DNA from: Microstegium vimineum
Lineage: Eukaryota; Streptophyta; Magnoliopsida; Poales; Poaceae
Assembly (NCBI GenBank): GCA_022036555.1
Contig: CM039141.1
Location: forward strand, 10,343,430-10,407,429
Length of the DNA: 64,000 nucleotides
Direction: 5' to 3'
A program made the translations under genes and the position numbers. Below the pieces are notes generated by a model that was given only the letters and a program-made list of their open reading frames with translations, was not told the DNA's origin and searched no databases. Below are positions 1-11,451 of the stretch, piece after piece; position 1 is the first letter of the stretch; each line of letters begins with the position of its first letter.

Positions 1-728
1 GTCAGTAAAAAAGGCAGTAAGTGGAAAAAATACTAGTATCCTGGTACCAACATGGGCAATTTTCTTATACAAGTTCCACTTTACAGGACGTGGCTCGCCC
101 ATGTTGCAAGCCAACCAGTTTTAATATTAATTTATAAGCAGTTTTACTAACCAAGTGTTTTTATTCGTCAATTTGATAGGTTGTTCTTTGCTGAACCTTC
201 CAACTGTCAGTCTTACCAAACTTTGAATAACATTATGAAAGGGGTTATTTTCATACTTTGAAGCAATTTTTTTTATACTAGAAAAGGGAAATGACACCTA
301 GCTTTCGCATCTCTAGTCAACCATGCCAGGATGAGTAGCTGCGCTTCCTAGTAGTCAAGTTTGAGAAGGTCGTGATTAGAGGCCTGCTTGGATGGCTTCT
401 AAAATATGCCAAGCCAAAGATTTGACAAGCCATGATTTTTGCTGCCATTTGATTTGCTTCCAAAACTTATCTTGTCAGCCTCTCACATTTGGCTTAGCCA
501 AATCTTTGGCCTGGTAAATTTTGGTCGTATTAAACCAAGCAGGGTCGTCTAGAAACCGAATCAGTTCATAGAAGCAAAACGCTATTAACAAAGGTAATTT
601 AAATTAGAAGAAGAAGAAAAGACAATAGTGTTTGTCAAAAACTTGAGGCAACAAGCAAGTGAATGCGAGCATAACGCAGGAGGGAGATGCAGGGAGCAGC
701 CAAAGCAGAGCGAGGAGCCATGAATTAC
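1..728 (-). other. Probable intron 1 of the LONGIFOLIA-like gene (partial, runs off the left edge)
   Basis: This stretch lies immediately 3' (minus strand) of a coding exon that ends at a GT donor at 727-728, so it should be the first intron, with later exons beyond position 1. It is AT-rich, unlike the exon, and I see no further exon of the family here. It contains one short MITE-like inverted repeat (379-547). The intron call depends on the exon call. Confidence 0.45.
379..547. mobile_element. Short Tourist-like MITE
   Basis: Ends are inverted copies of a GGCCTGCTTGG-type terminus: the left end reads GGCCTGCTTGGATGG and the right end, reversed, reads GACCCTGCTTGGTTT. Length is about 170 bp with no coding capacity. 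TTA precedes the left end but no clean duplicate is visible on the right, so the superfamily is tentative. Confidence 0.4.
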
Positions 729-927
729 CAGCAGGGGGAGTCGGAGTCGGAGGCGGAGGCAGCCTCTTCTGCGCCTGCCGTGCGGCGCGGCGACCGGCCC
801 CAGTGATGAGCCGCTGGCGGTCGAAGATCTGGAAGATGCCGGCCATGCACCCCATTTGGCGCTCGAGTCCCCGCGTGTCGTCGGCCAAGCCGGCGCCGGC
901 GGCGACGCCGCGCATCCCGGCCGGCAT
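729..927 (-). CDS. LNG-like: First coding exon of a LONGIFOLIA / TON1-recruiting-motif (TRM)-like protein (partial gene)
   Basis: The exon starts at an ATG at 927-925 and encodes about 66 residues before a GT donor at 728-727 (phase 1). Residues about 22-41 contain LERQMGCMAGIFQIFDRQ followed by a basic stretch ending in QKRLPPP. This matches the conserved N-terminal motif of plant LONGIFOLIA/TRM1-2-like proteins, which ends at an intron in the same place in other family members as I recall it. Family members are microtubule-associated or TON1-recruiting proteins that promote cell elongation; grass relatives affect grain shape. The rest of the protein, including the C-terminal motifs, is outside the window, so integrity cannot be judged. 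The exon is GC-rich, usual for grass first exons. A second in-frame ATG lies four codons downstream. The family call rests on one short motif. Confidence 0.68.
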
Positions 928-3060
928 GTTTCACAAGCTAGCTCTCGTTGGTGTCAGTCAGCCCGATCAGTCCGGCGGCGCGGGCGGAACGACGTGCGCG
1001 CCTTGCAGGACGATCGTCGCCGGGTCGCATTCAGGTGCGACGACGACCGATGTGACGAGGCCGGCCGGCGGGCGGCGGTGCCACGGACGGGGAGTCCTCC
1101 AGTCCTCCGGAGCGAGGCAGAGACGAAGGTTCCGAGGCGGCAGTCACCGGTCCGTCGTCAGAGCTGCGGCAAAAGGCTGCGTGCGAGAAGCAGTTCTGCA
1201 AGCGGGCACGGGTACTACACGGAGAAGCCGGAGCAGAGAGGTCTCTGTTTTCTGTGTTTGGTTTTGGGATGGGGGCGAGTTCAGAGGAATGTTATCATTG
1301 CGGCGCCATGGCCATGCAGTAGCTCCCGTCGTGGAGATGCGGAAGGAGGCCTACCTGTGGATTTAAGAGGAAGGCCGGCCGGCGGGCGGGCGGGACTGTG
1401 GGCGTTCTGGGTGTGTGTGTGTGTGTGGGGGGGGGGCACCACACCGGCGCCGGCATGGTGTGTTGGGGGTGTGGGGGTGGGTCAAGCCGTGTCTCTGGTC
1501 CTGCTGCTCCCGCTGCACAAGGCCCCCCACCACCACTCGGGGGGACTCGGCCGTCGTCGGGCCTCCCCCATGTGAGGGACTGATCATTGCGTGCCCTGTG
1601 GGTGTGCTCGGGCATGTGATGCCTGTCAGACGACCGCGCCCGCACCCGCGCAAGCACAGGAGTTTTTGATCGATCGGGGAAACCACGCAATTACGCATGG
1701 CGGAGGAGGAGACGGCCAGGCCAGCTAGCCAGTCCAGGCGGGCAGCCGGGCCGCCCTCCCTTCAATTCGTGACGCCCCAGCACTGGCCGCCGGGACGCGC
1801 GCCCATGTACCGTGTCTGTCTGTCTGTCTGTCTGTCAGTCGACGGGTCGGTCCCCGTGTCGCTGTGCCGCGTTACTGCGACCGAGAGGCAGGCAGGCGCA
1901 TGCCAATGCCATCCATCCAGCACGCACGTCCAGTCCAGTCCAGTCCTCTGTTGGGACGGAGTGGGCACAGTGATGAGATGAGCGATGACTTGATGAGATG
2001 GAGCGAGCGGTATAGCCTATCCACGCCATGCATGTCTCGTCGTCCCCGGCCCGGCGTGCGCGCGGCCCGCCCGCTCGTCGGCATCGCCACCCTTTTGCCA
2101 GGATGATGACGGGAACAGTACTGCCCCGGGCTCCCAGGGGGGGTCCGCATGCGTATAAGCAACAGTAGTACGCGTGTACGTGTACACATCCGTCTATCTA
2201 TAGCCATCATCATGCCTTGCCTAGCTAGCTTGTGATCGAGTACGACCTGAGAATCTGAGATCATGAGAATACGATATCTTGTTGTCATAGCATGTAATCT
2301 TTGTATTTGAAGGGTCTGCTCTTCCGGCCTCCTGGATCGCATATAGTATATATATGGATATACTAGTAGTATGTATAGTATACGACGCATACGTACCGGT
2401 ACCAATCCTACGTAGTACTGTACGCACACATCACTGCGCTCGTCTGTCTCGTCTCGTCATACACATGCTCTGTTTGCATTGGTTGGACGCGACGCGCCCG
2501 GCCTCCGGTCGAATGCCTTTGCCCTTTGCCTGCATGGGAGACAGACATCGCGAGCCAGTGGCGGTGGCTGTTGCATGCCGTTTACCGCATCGTACCGTAC
2601 CTGCAGCTGCACTGCAGGCCAGTGTGAGCTTGTACGTACATGTGACGCTGATCGATATTCGATCTGACGGGCAGTAGACAGTAGACCGTACAAGATACTG
2701 ATACCAGTTTGCAGCGTGTTGTGGGCCTGGCTGGCAAGTAAGGTAAAAAACTCGTCACGGCCTGGAGCGGGCGGCGACGAATTGCGTGACTGCATGCCTG
2801 CCCGCATCCGGCGGATACGCCATGGAGCTAGCTAGCCATGCCTGCGTCGTGTCGTGCTCGTGCACTCGCCATGACATCTGTTACTGCAGACTGCACGCGT
2901 CCTCTGTCTCACTCAACTCAACCCGTGACAGATTTTACTGCTGCTGGCACACAGCCACCTGCATGCGATACGATCCGGCCAGGTGAAATATTACCTGCCT
3001 CCTCCTGATCTGTTGACCTGCCCGGCCGCCGTCTCGAGGACTACTACGGACTTCCAAACC
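928..3060. promoter_or_regulatory. GC-rich 5' flank / probable promoter and 5' UTR of the LONGIFOLIA-like gene, grading into intergenic DNA
   Basis: From 928 to about 2600 the DNA is GC-rich and CpG-rich with microsatellites: a (GT)n/G-run at about 1410-1437 and (TGTC)n at 1814-1837. It lies upstream of the minus-strand exon, so it should hold that gene's 5' UTR and promoter. Long open frames on both strands here are low-complexity products of GC content with no recognisable domain. No TATA box or start site can be assigned. Confidence 0.4.
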
Positions 3061-3085
3061 ATTTTGTTTTAAAAAGATTTATTAA

Positions 3086-3373
3086 GGCCCTGTTTAGTTC
3101 CATCTCAAAATCCAAAATTTAAAATGTAAAATATTTCAGGGGTGTTTAATTTCAACCAAAATTTGGTTTATTTTTGATTCTAATGATGGAGATTGTGAGG
3201 GTGGCACACAAACCAATGCAAATTTTGGGTTATTTTGACCTCTTAGTCCAAAACTTAAAATAGGGAATAAACCATTTTTTGCCAAATATTTTGGGTGATG
3301 TTTAGTTCCATTTTACAAAATAAAAAACCAAAACTAAAAATATTTTGAATTTCATGGGGATTTAAACAGGCCC
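3086..3373. mobile_element. Tourist-like MITE with TAA target-site duplication
   Basis: A 288-bp AT-rich element. The left end GGCCCTGTTTAGTTCC is mirrored by GGGCCTGTTTAAATCC at the right (reverse strand). TAA flanks both sides (3083-3085 and 3374-3376). The TWA duplication and terminal motif are those of PIF/Harbinger-derived Tourist-like MITEs of grasses. Confidence 0.8.
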
Positions 3374-3777
3374 TAACAAAAAAATATCATTGTGAGATGA
3401 GATATATTTCCAGACGGAGCAGTACGTACAAACGGAGTAGCTAGCGCTGCTTGCCAACGGGCAACGGATGGAGATCTGGGAACAAGGTTGTGTTTGCTGG
3501 CGAGACAATGTTGGGTAGTTATTTTGGACAGGACGATTATGACGCACAGTTACGTGTAGCATGCACGGCCATTGGGCTTTAGTGCGCTTTATTTAATGAA
3601 AAAGCTCGCACACAATGCAAGCAGGTGTGGCATCAGCACACTAGTGTTACTCTCTCTCTCTCAAAAAAAAGGTTTCCTCTAGTATTACTAGTAATACTAC
3701 TGGCAGCAGTACAGTAGTGTAGGTTAGGTTTATATAGCATCGACAGTTCGACACGTTGTTAAGGTTGTACTGTAGTA

Positions 3778-4037
3778 CTCCCTCCATCCTAAACTGTAAG
3801 TAATTCCAAGAATCTTAAAGAGTCAAAGTTTCTTAAGTTTGACCAAACTTATATAACAATATAATAATATTTATGATGTCAAATAAGTATCATTAGATTC
3901 GTTATCAATTATATTTTCATAGTATATCTATTTGATGTTATAAAACATTATAATTTTGTCTATAATTCTTGGTCAAATTTAAAATGCTTTGACTTTCCAA
4001 GATTCTTGGAATGACTTACAATTTGGGATGGAGGGAG
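3778..4037. mobile_element. Stowaway MITE (Tc1/mariner-derived)
   Basis: A 260-bp element with terminal inverted repeats CTCCCTCCATCCTAAA and TTTGGGATGGAGGGAG, AT-rich inside, flanked by the TA dinucleotide duplication (3776-3777 and 4038-4039). Subterminal segments are also inverted repeats. No coding capacity. Confidence 0.9.
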
Positions 4038-4065
4038 TACTTACTTAATTCATACGGTGGGGTCG

Positions 4066-5130
4066 GGGTTTTTTTTCTCGAATACGCAAAAGGTTTGCGC
4101 ATCATTGTAATTAAGAAGAAGAGTTGAATCATACAAAAGACACGCTTCTGATGAGCGCCCTCGGAGGTCTTACAGCCATGGGCACTAAAGATGAGCAACG
4201 GGCCGGGAGGGCCCGGCATGGCACGGGCACGACAAGACCCGCGTGCCGCCGGCCGTGCCTCCTTGGGCCATCGTGCCTGGTCTACGGCCCAGGCACAGCC
4301 TGTCGGGCCACTTTACGTGCCGGGTCGGCCCAAAAAGCACAGCCTGTTTCGGAGACCAGGCCGGCCCGAGGCCTGTCACGGGCGCCGCCGCGAGAGAGCA
4401 GTGACGGTTGGGCGCTGACTCCACTCCGTCGGGCGCCGGCGGCAGGGGAAGTCGAGCATCGGGGGAGAAGGGAGGCAAGGCGGCGTGGGAAGTCGAGGGT
4501 CGGGGAAGTGGCGGCCGAGCGGGAGGAGGAGGGTTGGTGAGGGGAGAAGACGAGCCGCCATGCGAGGGAGAGTAGGCGAGCGGAGAGCGCGTCGGAGAGG
4601 GAGAGAAGGGGTCGGGGGAGGTGGCGGCCGAGCGGGAGAAGACGAGCCGCCATGAGAGAGCGTCGGGGGAGGGAGAGAAGGGGTCGGGGGAAGTGGCGGC
4701 TGATGGAAGAACCAAATGAGAAGCATACTACTATTATTAGGGTTTCTGTATATATATGTAACGGGCCTTTACCGGGCCTTAAGCTATAATCGGGCCGTGT
4801 CGTGACGCCCGGCGTGCTCAGGATGCGGCCCATACACCGTGCCGTGCCGTGCTCGGGCCGGGCCAAAAAATTGGGTTTCATGTCGTGCCATCGTGCCACG
4901 GGCTGCATGCTCATCTTTAGCTGGACCGTCTAGCAACAAATCCAAACTTCAATATTACATAAAAATTCTACAACCAAGCTAAGAGCATTGCTCCAACCAA
5001 TGAAGTCGGACGCCTCCGCTGCTGACCGTGTGATCCTTCTCCGGCGTCTGAGGACAGAACGTTGGGTCTTTTACCAGCCCTGTTGTTGATCGCTGGGAAT
5101 AACTCGTCCAAAACTTTAATTTGACCCGAC
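4066..5130 (-). mobile_element. 3' end fragment of a LINE, interrupted by a hAT-like element
   Basis: The left edge is a T-run followed by CTCGAATACGCAAAAGG, GCGCATCATTG and AAGAAGAAGAG. The same block, diverged, ends the LINE at 15.6 kb, so it is the reversed 3' terminus and poly(A) tail of a grass LINE. After the insertion at 4186-4919 the match to the 15.7-kb LINE resumes with AGCTGGACC and AATATTACAT. The right boundary is approximate and no open frame survives. Confidence 0.55.
4186..4919. mobile_element. Non-autonomous hAT-like element nested in a LINE tail
   Basis: Inverted ends TAAAGATGAGCA and TGCTCATCTTTA enclose about 734 bp rich in GGGCC and CGGGC subrepeats near both ends, typical of grass non-autonomous hAT elements. 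Open frames inside are proline/arginine-rich by composition and show no transposase motif. No clean 8-bp duplication is visible, so insertion is supported mainly by the split of the surrounding LINE sequence. Confidence 0.55.
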
Positions 5131-6055
5131 GTGGGGATGGTCGGTTAACCAACAAGAAAAAACACTCAGTAATGGCTGCCGTCTCTGCCATATCTTCTAG
5201 GTAGCCATTGGTGCTGCCTGCAATGTCCTATATATATACATATATAAGAGCAACTATTATAAAGGACTGCAAGCTGACTAAATGATAAGGTGGAAGAGAG
5301 AAGAGAAGCAGGCTATAAATTTACAGCTAGTTTGGACATAAAAACCAAAAATAACTATGAGACAGATATGTAGGTATGAATTAATTGTGAATAAGTAACC
5401 ACCATATGAGTAGGCTATAAGAAGGCTACAATACCCTTTACAACCAGCTGCGCTGACTGTAACTTGCTCTAATCCAATCCAGCGTGTGTGTGTGTGTATA
5501 TATATATCTGAAGAGCAGGCTCATGTTCCTAGGTTTGTTTCCGTTCCATTGGTTAATATATCCATCCTCGTTCATGCATCTGCTATATTCTGCTTTCGTC
5601 TCACATCTTGGTTAGCATTAGCCAATCCCTGGAATTGAAAGAGGAAGCTGGAACTCACATGGCGAGTGCATGGCTGGCAGTAAACAAGTCGACCGGAGCC
5701 CAATCCATCACTCCAATCAGAAGAGAACCCCTCTCGTGACATCACACTACCGGTCGGTCGGCTCCTGTGTCCTGCCGCTGGTAAAACTAAAACCGCTTGC
5801 GCCAATCAAGGAGCGCGGGATGGCTGCGACTGCGAGCACTCCCATGGCGGCCTAGCTAGGGTACAAGTCCCGATCGAACGCCGCCCGCGGCCGGCCGGGG
5901 AGTGGAGGAAGGGATGCACTCATGCACAGCTAGCAGGCAGGTCCGGGGAATCCAAACACGGCCTAGCTAGATAGATGCAGCTGTGGTTGCAACGACTAGT
6001 TCGCGATCCTGTATATAAGCTTAACTTTTGCGAGTTTTAACGATAACGGTAACTA
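5131..6055. other. Intergenic DNA, no gene seen
   Basis: Contains a (TG)n(TA)n microsatellite at about 5486-5508 and a TA-rich patch at 5228-5246. Short open frames show no recognisable domain. Nothing else can be supported. Confidence 0.4.
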
Positions 6056-6298
6056 CACCCTGTTTAGTTCCCTTCAAAATTCCAAATTTTTTGTCACATC
6101 GAATATTTATTGAATCTTTAAGCGCATATATGTAGTATTAAATATAGATAAAAACTATAACTAATTACACAGTTCATCTGTAATTTGTAAGACAAATCTT
6201 TTGAATCTACTTATTCCATGATTGGACAATAATTACCACATACAAACGAAAGTATTACAGTATCAAAATTTCAAATTCTTTTGGATCTAAACAAGACC
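6056..6298. mobile_element. Tourist-like MITE
   Basis: A 243-bp AT-rich element with ends CACCCTGTTTAGTTCC and, reversed, GGTCTTGTTTAGATCC. The subterminal AATTCCAAATTT and AAATTTCAAATTC blocks are also inverted. CTA flanks both sides (6053-6055 and 6299-6301). The internal ACAAACGAAAGT and GATTGGACAATAATT blocks are those of a common panicoid MITE family. Confidence 0.65.
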
Positions 6299-6301
6299 CT
6301 A

Positions 6302-8107
6302 GTACAAATTAAGCCTATATACGAGCTCACGGTCTAACCCATTTGCATTCCCAGTTACAACAACTCTGCAAAGTCGATCACCAGGTGTTGGTTTCAGGTA
6401 CCGTAAACTTTCCGCAGCGAGCAACTCAGCTAAAAACTCTGCTGCGGCGGGCTAGCTGGACGATTGACGGATCGGACGACGGAGATCCGGCGTTAACTGG
6501 AAACGAACAATAAGGCAAGCCGGAGAGAGACACGCGCATGGCGGCGATTGAGGCGGGTGGGGGTAACCCGCTAAGCTAGCTGCCCGGCCGGGACCGGGAC
6601 CAGTGCGGGTGGATCTGGGGGCATGGCTGCTCGTTGCTGGCGACCTGCTGCGTGGGCTGGGTATTCTGGACCCCCCAAGTCTGTTCCTCTTTGCCTCCTC
6701 CCGCCATCATCATGCTCCGTCGTTGCCTTGCCTGCTTTCCATTCATCCCTCCTTCTTTCTCCTCCTCCGATCCTCCGACATATATGCATGGTGTTTCTAC
6801 TATCTAGCGGACGGAATTACATCAGTGTGTGATACGTACACCAACGTTAAAGTCCGTTATATTGGTCGAAATTTTCACTGTCTCCTAGCTTCCTGATCGA
6901 TGCATATGGCTACATCAATGCAAGCCAAATTTTTCTCATCTACTGCAGTACTAGTACCATTACTGCTCAATTTCTGCTAGCTACCAAATTTGAAAGGTAA
7001 AACTTAACCTGAGATCTTGCATGCCATAGCTGAGAAATTAAAGCCATGAAGAAGATTTTACAGGCTTCAATGCTATGCTGCACCCAGCAGCGATGCATGG
7101 TTAGGTTAGGTGCAAGCATCGGTCGCTGCGAATTGAAGGGAGTCCGTTAGGTTTCCCGCCAGTGTACGTGCGATGTCAGAGGGAGGGGGGCAGCGCGCAA
7201 GCACTGTCGTCTCAGCTGCCTTCCCCTTTGCTTCCCGCCAAGGCAACGCTTTCCCTTCCCTGCCTTACAGTTCAGTAGTAACCTGCAGAAATTTCAGGCT
7301 CTGCGGGCTACTACCTGTGACAACGGTGAAACTCACATGCATGCATTGCAGTTGTTGCAGCAGGTCTTCACTCTTCAGTCGAACCCGCGCCTGCTCATCA
7401 ACATTTACTCCGTCGTGTCGTGCCGCCGAAGGCGTATGTGCTACTCACCCTGGTCGTAAATAAATAAGTACGTATCTATGCTGCTGGGTTTATGGCCCAG
7501 TTTTTTTAGTTTTTGCTACTTTTTTTGCTATTGGCATTACCACCCACGTAACGAGTAAGTATGGTGTTAAGAGAATACTCATCAAGATATATATGCATGT
7601 TTTTTCAAACTAAAAATTATGGAAATCATCGATAGAACGGTATAAAACTTTGACTGATGAGCTTGGCCAAATCTCAAGTATCACTGCTCTGCATGACAGA
7701 CGGGGAGTAGAATTTAACATGACTTATCTTCTCCCCTCATGTTCCAATAACGTGTTTCCTAATTTCTTCCCAATAACGTGTTTCCAATGACTTATCTTCA
7801 GCAAACCTTTTCTTCACACAAGAAATGAGAGTATCATCTTCCATGCTAAAATCAATGCCACATTACGTCTTCGCTTAGCTTATCAGTCGGCTTATCAGTC
7901 ACCGAAATAGTGTTTTTCTCTCACAACAAAACAACCAAAAACATCATCAGACGGCTTATCTGCCACCGAAACGATCAGACGAACATGAAGAACCACATGG
8001 GTGGAATATATAGCCCGACGTTGCGGACTAGGCGGATGCTTCGACGCTGACACGAGATGGCCATTTGGACTCAACGATGGCCGAGCTAGATAGTTCAACG
8101 CCTTTGT
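6302..8107. other. Intergenic DNA, no gene seen
   Basis: GC-rich islands (6400-6720 and 7170-7460) alternate with AT-rich DNA. Open frames in them are unrecognisable. A short tandem duplication with the unit core CCAATAACGTGTTTCC lies at about 7744-7785. GGCTTATCAGTC repeats around 7880-7960 look like remains of another MITE. Confidence 0.35.
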
Positions 8108-8402
8108 GTGCTTCATCACACACCTGTGATCAAGAGCAGACTAAAGTTGAGGAAGCCCAAATTATCTGTCTCGCTCAGACATAGCAATCGCCTTTCCACC
8201 AAGGTAAGGGCGGCGAACCCAGGCTTAGAACATCGTCATGGTAAAATTGGGTTTGGCATCTGTCACGCGATAAATGGACTCCAAATGCTTTCAAGAAGTT
8301 CGAGTCCATCTTTGTTGAGCCTCTTTGGGCTTCCAAACATGAAGCCTTCGAAGGTGTTGTTTCAGGACGACGACTTCCTTGATGGCGTTGTCTTGGAGGT
8401 AC
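8108..8402 (+). pseudogene. Degenerate LINE ORF tail (C-terminal remnant)
   Basis: Two short stretches in different frames can be read. One resembles the basic RHSNRLSTKVRAANPG segment, the other reads KKFESIFVEPLWASKHEAF. They resemble the basic linker plus acidic/aromatic tail found at the end of grass LINE-type ORFs; the LINE at 15.8 kb has the comparable tail AFDELFGGGDITASEAEAL. The frame is broken by a stop and a shift between the segments, so it is non-functional. Assignment is by resemblance only. Confidence 0.35.
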
Positions 8403-8428
8403 ATGAGGTGGAGCTTGAGGCTCGATAG

Positions 8429-10335
8429 CCTGCCTCTACCTTGCGCTTCCTAGTCACATCTTGGGTGTCTAGTTGACACAGTCGTGCATTAATTGTGATG
8501 TCTAATATCGTCTTAGTGCTCCTTTTGGTTCCCTGTTGTTCGGTAACTCACTGTTACAAGTAGTAGGTTTGTAACGACTTTGTTAACTCTATTTTCTATT
8601 GATAAAAAGCGTGCCATAGCACGGCACAGAAAAAAAATGTTGCTAGCTCCCTTCTTTTCTACAGTAGATCTTGTAAAAATTTGAAAACATTTGATTTGGT
8701 ATAAATAAATGTCAAAAACGCCTGTCATTTTTGGAGCATCCCTTCACACGAATAAAGCACTGTTGTTGGTGTGATGTTGGGGTCATGGATGCTTGCACCC
8801 ACTTTGGCGTCACCGTGCATCTCTTTATGTAGAGGCTAAAAATCTATACACTTCCTTTTTCTGAATAAAATGAGTACTACTACTACATACAGTATTTTGT
8901 TCTCCTAGCTTGTTCCCCCTTGTAGGCGAGCTACTACAACAGAAGAAGAAAATAGAGAAGTAGTGATGATTAAAAAATGTGTGTGCGTGCGTGTAGCCAC
9001 TCGATCCCACTCATGAGTACAGTACGTGTAATGTGACGCAAAATACTCCAAGAGGTCGAATCATAATGTGGTGATGGAACGGATGATCGAACAACGGCAC
9101 GACAGCAGGGACATCATCGGACCAAGATACGTACTACTCCTACGTACTGTAGTACATGATTCATGGTACCACACTACTGCACTGCAATGCAGTCCACACT
9201 GGCGGGGGGAGTCGTGCCAATAATCCAATCCAATCCAATCCATCTAACCGGCCGGCGGCCTCGTCAACGGCGGCAGGTACACGAGCCGCATCACAATTCA
9301 CAGGCCAGAGACTGGACGCCACCAAAAGCGGCGTCGAAGCAGCTCACTCGCTCGGCGTCGGCGTGGACTCGGCCTGCGCCAACCAGTACCGACCAGTACG
9401 TAGCTGGCAGTAGTGTCCGTGCCACTCATCATCGTCCTCATCCGTCGGCATATACTGTACATGATACATGCATGCACTCTGAGTGCTTCTCCTGTGTGTG
9501 TGATGAGTCAACCTTTGCCTGCCTGGCTGCATGCGCTCCATTACGAAAACGATTACTCCAGGTTATTATTATGCTTTGCTTATTATATAAGTCAGAATGA
9601 GACGCCCTACTTACCCTAATTAATTAATCGCTTTCGCTACATGTAGTACTACATCATTAGACGACACGCCTCTTAATTGTAAGCCCAAATAAGTCAGATA
9701 TACTGATGATATATACCAGTATTAGTAGTGTGACATTATATTGTTCATCAGCAACCGGACACGACTTAGACATGCATGCATTCAGCATTTCAGCTTCCCC
9801 CCGGCCGCATGCAGGTGCAGCCCTTTAACTTGTTGCGAAGCGTTTGGCTGCATTCGCAATTAGAAGCAGCCAGTGCAAGCACGCACCCAACAGTGCGGCC
9901 GAGACCGAGAGCGACGTCGTGCAGTGCGCTGCATCTCCACACGCCACCGGCGTACGCACGCACGCACGTAGCTAGCGGACCGGCCGCAGAAGGAGACGCG
10001 CTGTCTGTGTTCGTCTTGGGCGCGGCGCGGGGTTGCGGTCCATGCATGTCCGCGGCCTGGGTAGGCACTAGGCAGGGTCGCTGCCGCCGCAGCTGGGCAC
10101 TGGGCAGTGGGCAGACGCGCGTCGCGTGCGGCGCCCGCAGCGTCGTCGTCCCTTCCCCCGGCTCTCGCAGCGCAGCGCGGGCATTCATATGCAAACGTCG
10201 CTGGCACTGCACTGCGCTGCCACGTCGCTGTAGTCACCGTCAGGCACGCCACTGCATATACATACTCGCCAGTCAGTCAGTTTTCTGGTGCGGCGGCAAC
10301 GTGGGCCGGGAGCTGCCAAATTGGACTTAACAAGA
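8429..10335. other. Intergenic DNA, no gene supported
   Basis: Includes a CCAAT/TCCAA run at 9223-9242 and a GC-rich patch at 9860-10260. The patch is open on both strands, but only as low-complexity Arg/Ala/Ser-rich translations without motifs. I do not call a gene. Confidence 0.35.
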
Positions 10336-10545
10336 TGATTCTTCTGTTAAGCTAAGTTAATATATAATTAATAAATGTTTACTGTAGCATAATATTGTTA
10401 AAATATGAACTAATTTATATTAAAAGATTCGTCTCACGAAGTTGTCTCCGATTGACAAATTATTTTTTTAATTAGTATATTTTAAATAGATTAAATTAGG
10501 GACGAAAGATTCGATGTGAGGGGCAAAACGTTTGCCCTAGCAAGC
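10336..10545. repeat. Probable degenerate MITE
   Basis: AT-rich block with GATTCGTCTCACGAA, GATTGACAAATTATT and GATTCGATGTGAGG, core motifs of a common panicoid MITE family distantly shared with the element at 6.1-6.3 kb. Terminal repeats and a target duplication could not be defined. Confidence 0.3.
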
Positions 10546-11127
10546 GTGACGAGCCCGTGACCTGCGGAGCCAAGCGGTGGGCCAGCTGCAGGTGCAGTGT
10601 GCAAAGCCAGAGAGGATCCAGAGAAGCAGTCGATCAAGCGGGGAATGGCAAGTTTGCAACGGCATGGTGTGTGGCTGAACGGTCGTCTGATCGAGGGTGT
10701 AGGCAATGCGCAGAAGCGGCTGCCCTAGCTCAGCTAGCTACCAGAAGCGGCTGGTAGAAAGTTCGAGGTGTGTAGCTTCTACATATATAAATGGCTTTGG
10801 AGTGTGGGAAAAGGAATGCCTGATTTTATTGATTAGGGCTTTGGAAGGACGTGCAAAGTGAGAGCATGGAATTATTTTGGGTTTTGTCTAACATCCTAGC
10901 TAGAGTACAAGTCGATTGTGACGTGTGAGACGTACATGTGTTTCTTGATCGAGGTTTTAAAATCCTACTAGCCAGCCTAGCTAGAGTATTATATATCACT
11001 GCTACACGCATATTGCATGTTTTCTTTAGAGCAAGGTTAATAATACAAGACAAGATGAACTGAAAATATTTTTATATTATCTCAGGTGTCTTCTAGCTAA
11101 TGTACATAGTTTTGTAGTGTCTTTTGA
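10546..11127. other. Intergenic DNA
   Basis: A GC-balanced stretch followed by AT-rich DNA with CTAGCTAG clusters. Nothing recognisable as a gene. Confidence 0.3.
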
Positions 11128-11142
11128 CAAAGACACTCTTTT

Positions 11143-11436
11143 TTTTTAATTACACAATACAACGCAGACATTCAACACATACGCACACTCGCCCCTACGA
11201 ACACACGCAAACTCTACCCCTATGAGCACCTTCGAAGGATTGAGCCGGCAAAACTTGAAGTTGACGAAGTCATCACAGGCGCCTCGCTGTCGACAGGAAC
11301 GTCGCCTACCACTTAATGCATAGCGCCGGAAAATCTGGAATAAATCCAAAATAAAGTGTCGCACCCAGGATTTGAACCCTGGGTGGGAGCCCCCCAACCA
11401 ATAGCCTTTGTCATTGCGCCGTGAACCCCTTGACAG
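11143..11436 (-). mobile_element. tRNA-derived SINE with perfect 15-bp TSD
   Basis: A 294-bp element on the minus strand, flanked by identical 15-bp copies of CAAAGACACTCTTTT (11128-11142 and 11437-11451). On the minus strand it starts after GGGGTTCACGGCG, contains a pol III B-box match GGTTCAAATCC (11368-11378), and ends in an A-rich tail, seen as a T-run at 11137-11147. B box, A tail and a variable-length TSD define a SINE. The A box is not clearly recognisable. It is non-coding and depends on LINE proteins in trans. Confidence 0.85.
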
Positions 11437-11451
11437 CAAAGACACTCTTTT

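Noticed and set aside
659..1575. Long plus-strand open frames over the GC-rich 5' flank (235 and 239 codons)
   Set aside because: Open in several overlapping frames by GC content, Arg/Gly/Pro-rich, no domain, and antisense to the LONGIFOLIA-like exon.
4124..4914. Pro/Arg-rich open frames on both strands
   Set aside because: Lie inside the hAT-like element and reflect GGGCC repeats; no transposase motif.
9776..10330. 184-codon plus-strand open frame
   Set aside because: GC-rich patch equally open on the minus strand, no recognisable domain, no promoter or intron evidence.
11365..11390. Possible tRNA gene from the B-box match
   Set aside because: No cloverleaf or acceptor stem around it; part of a TSD-flanked SINE.
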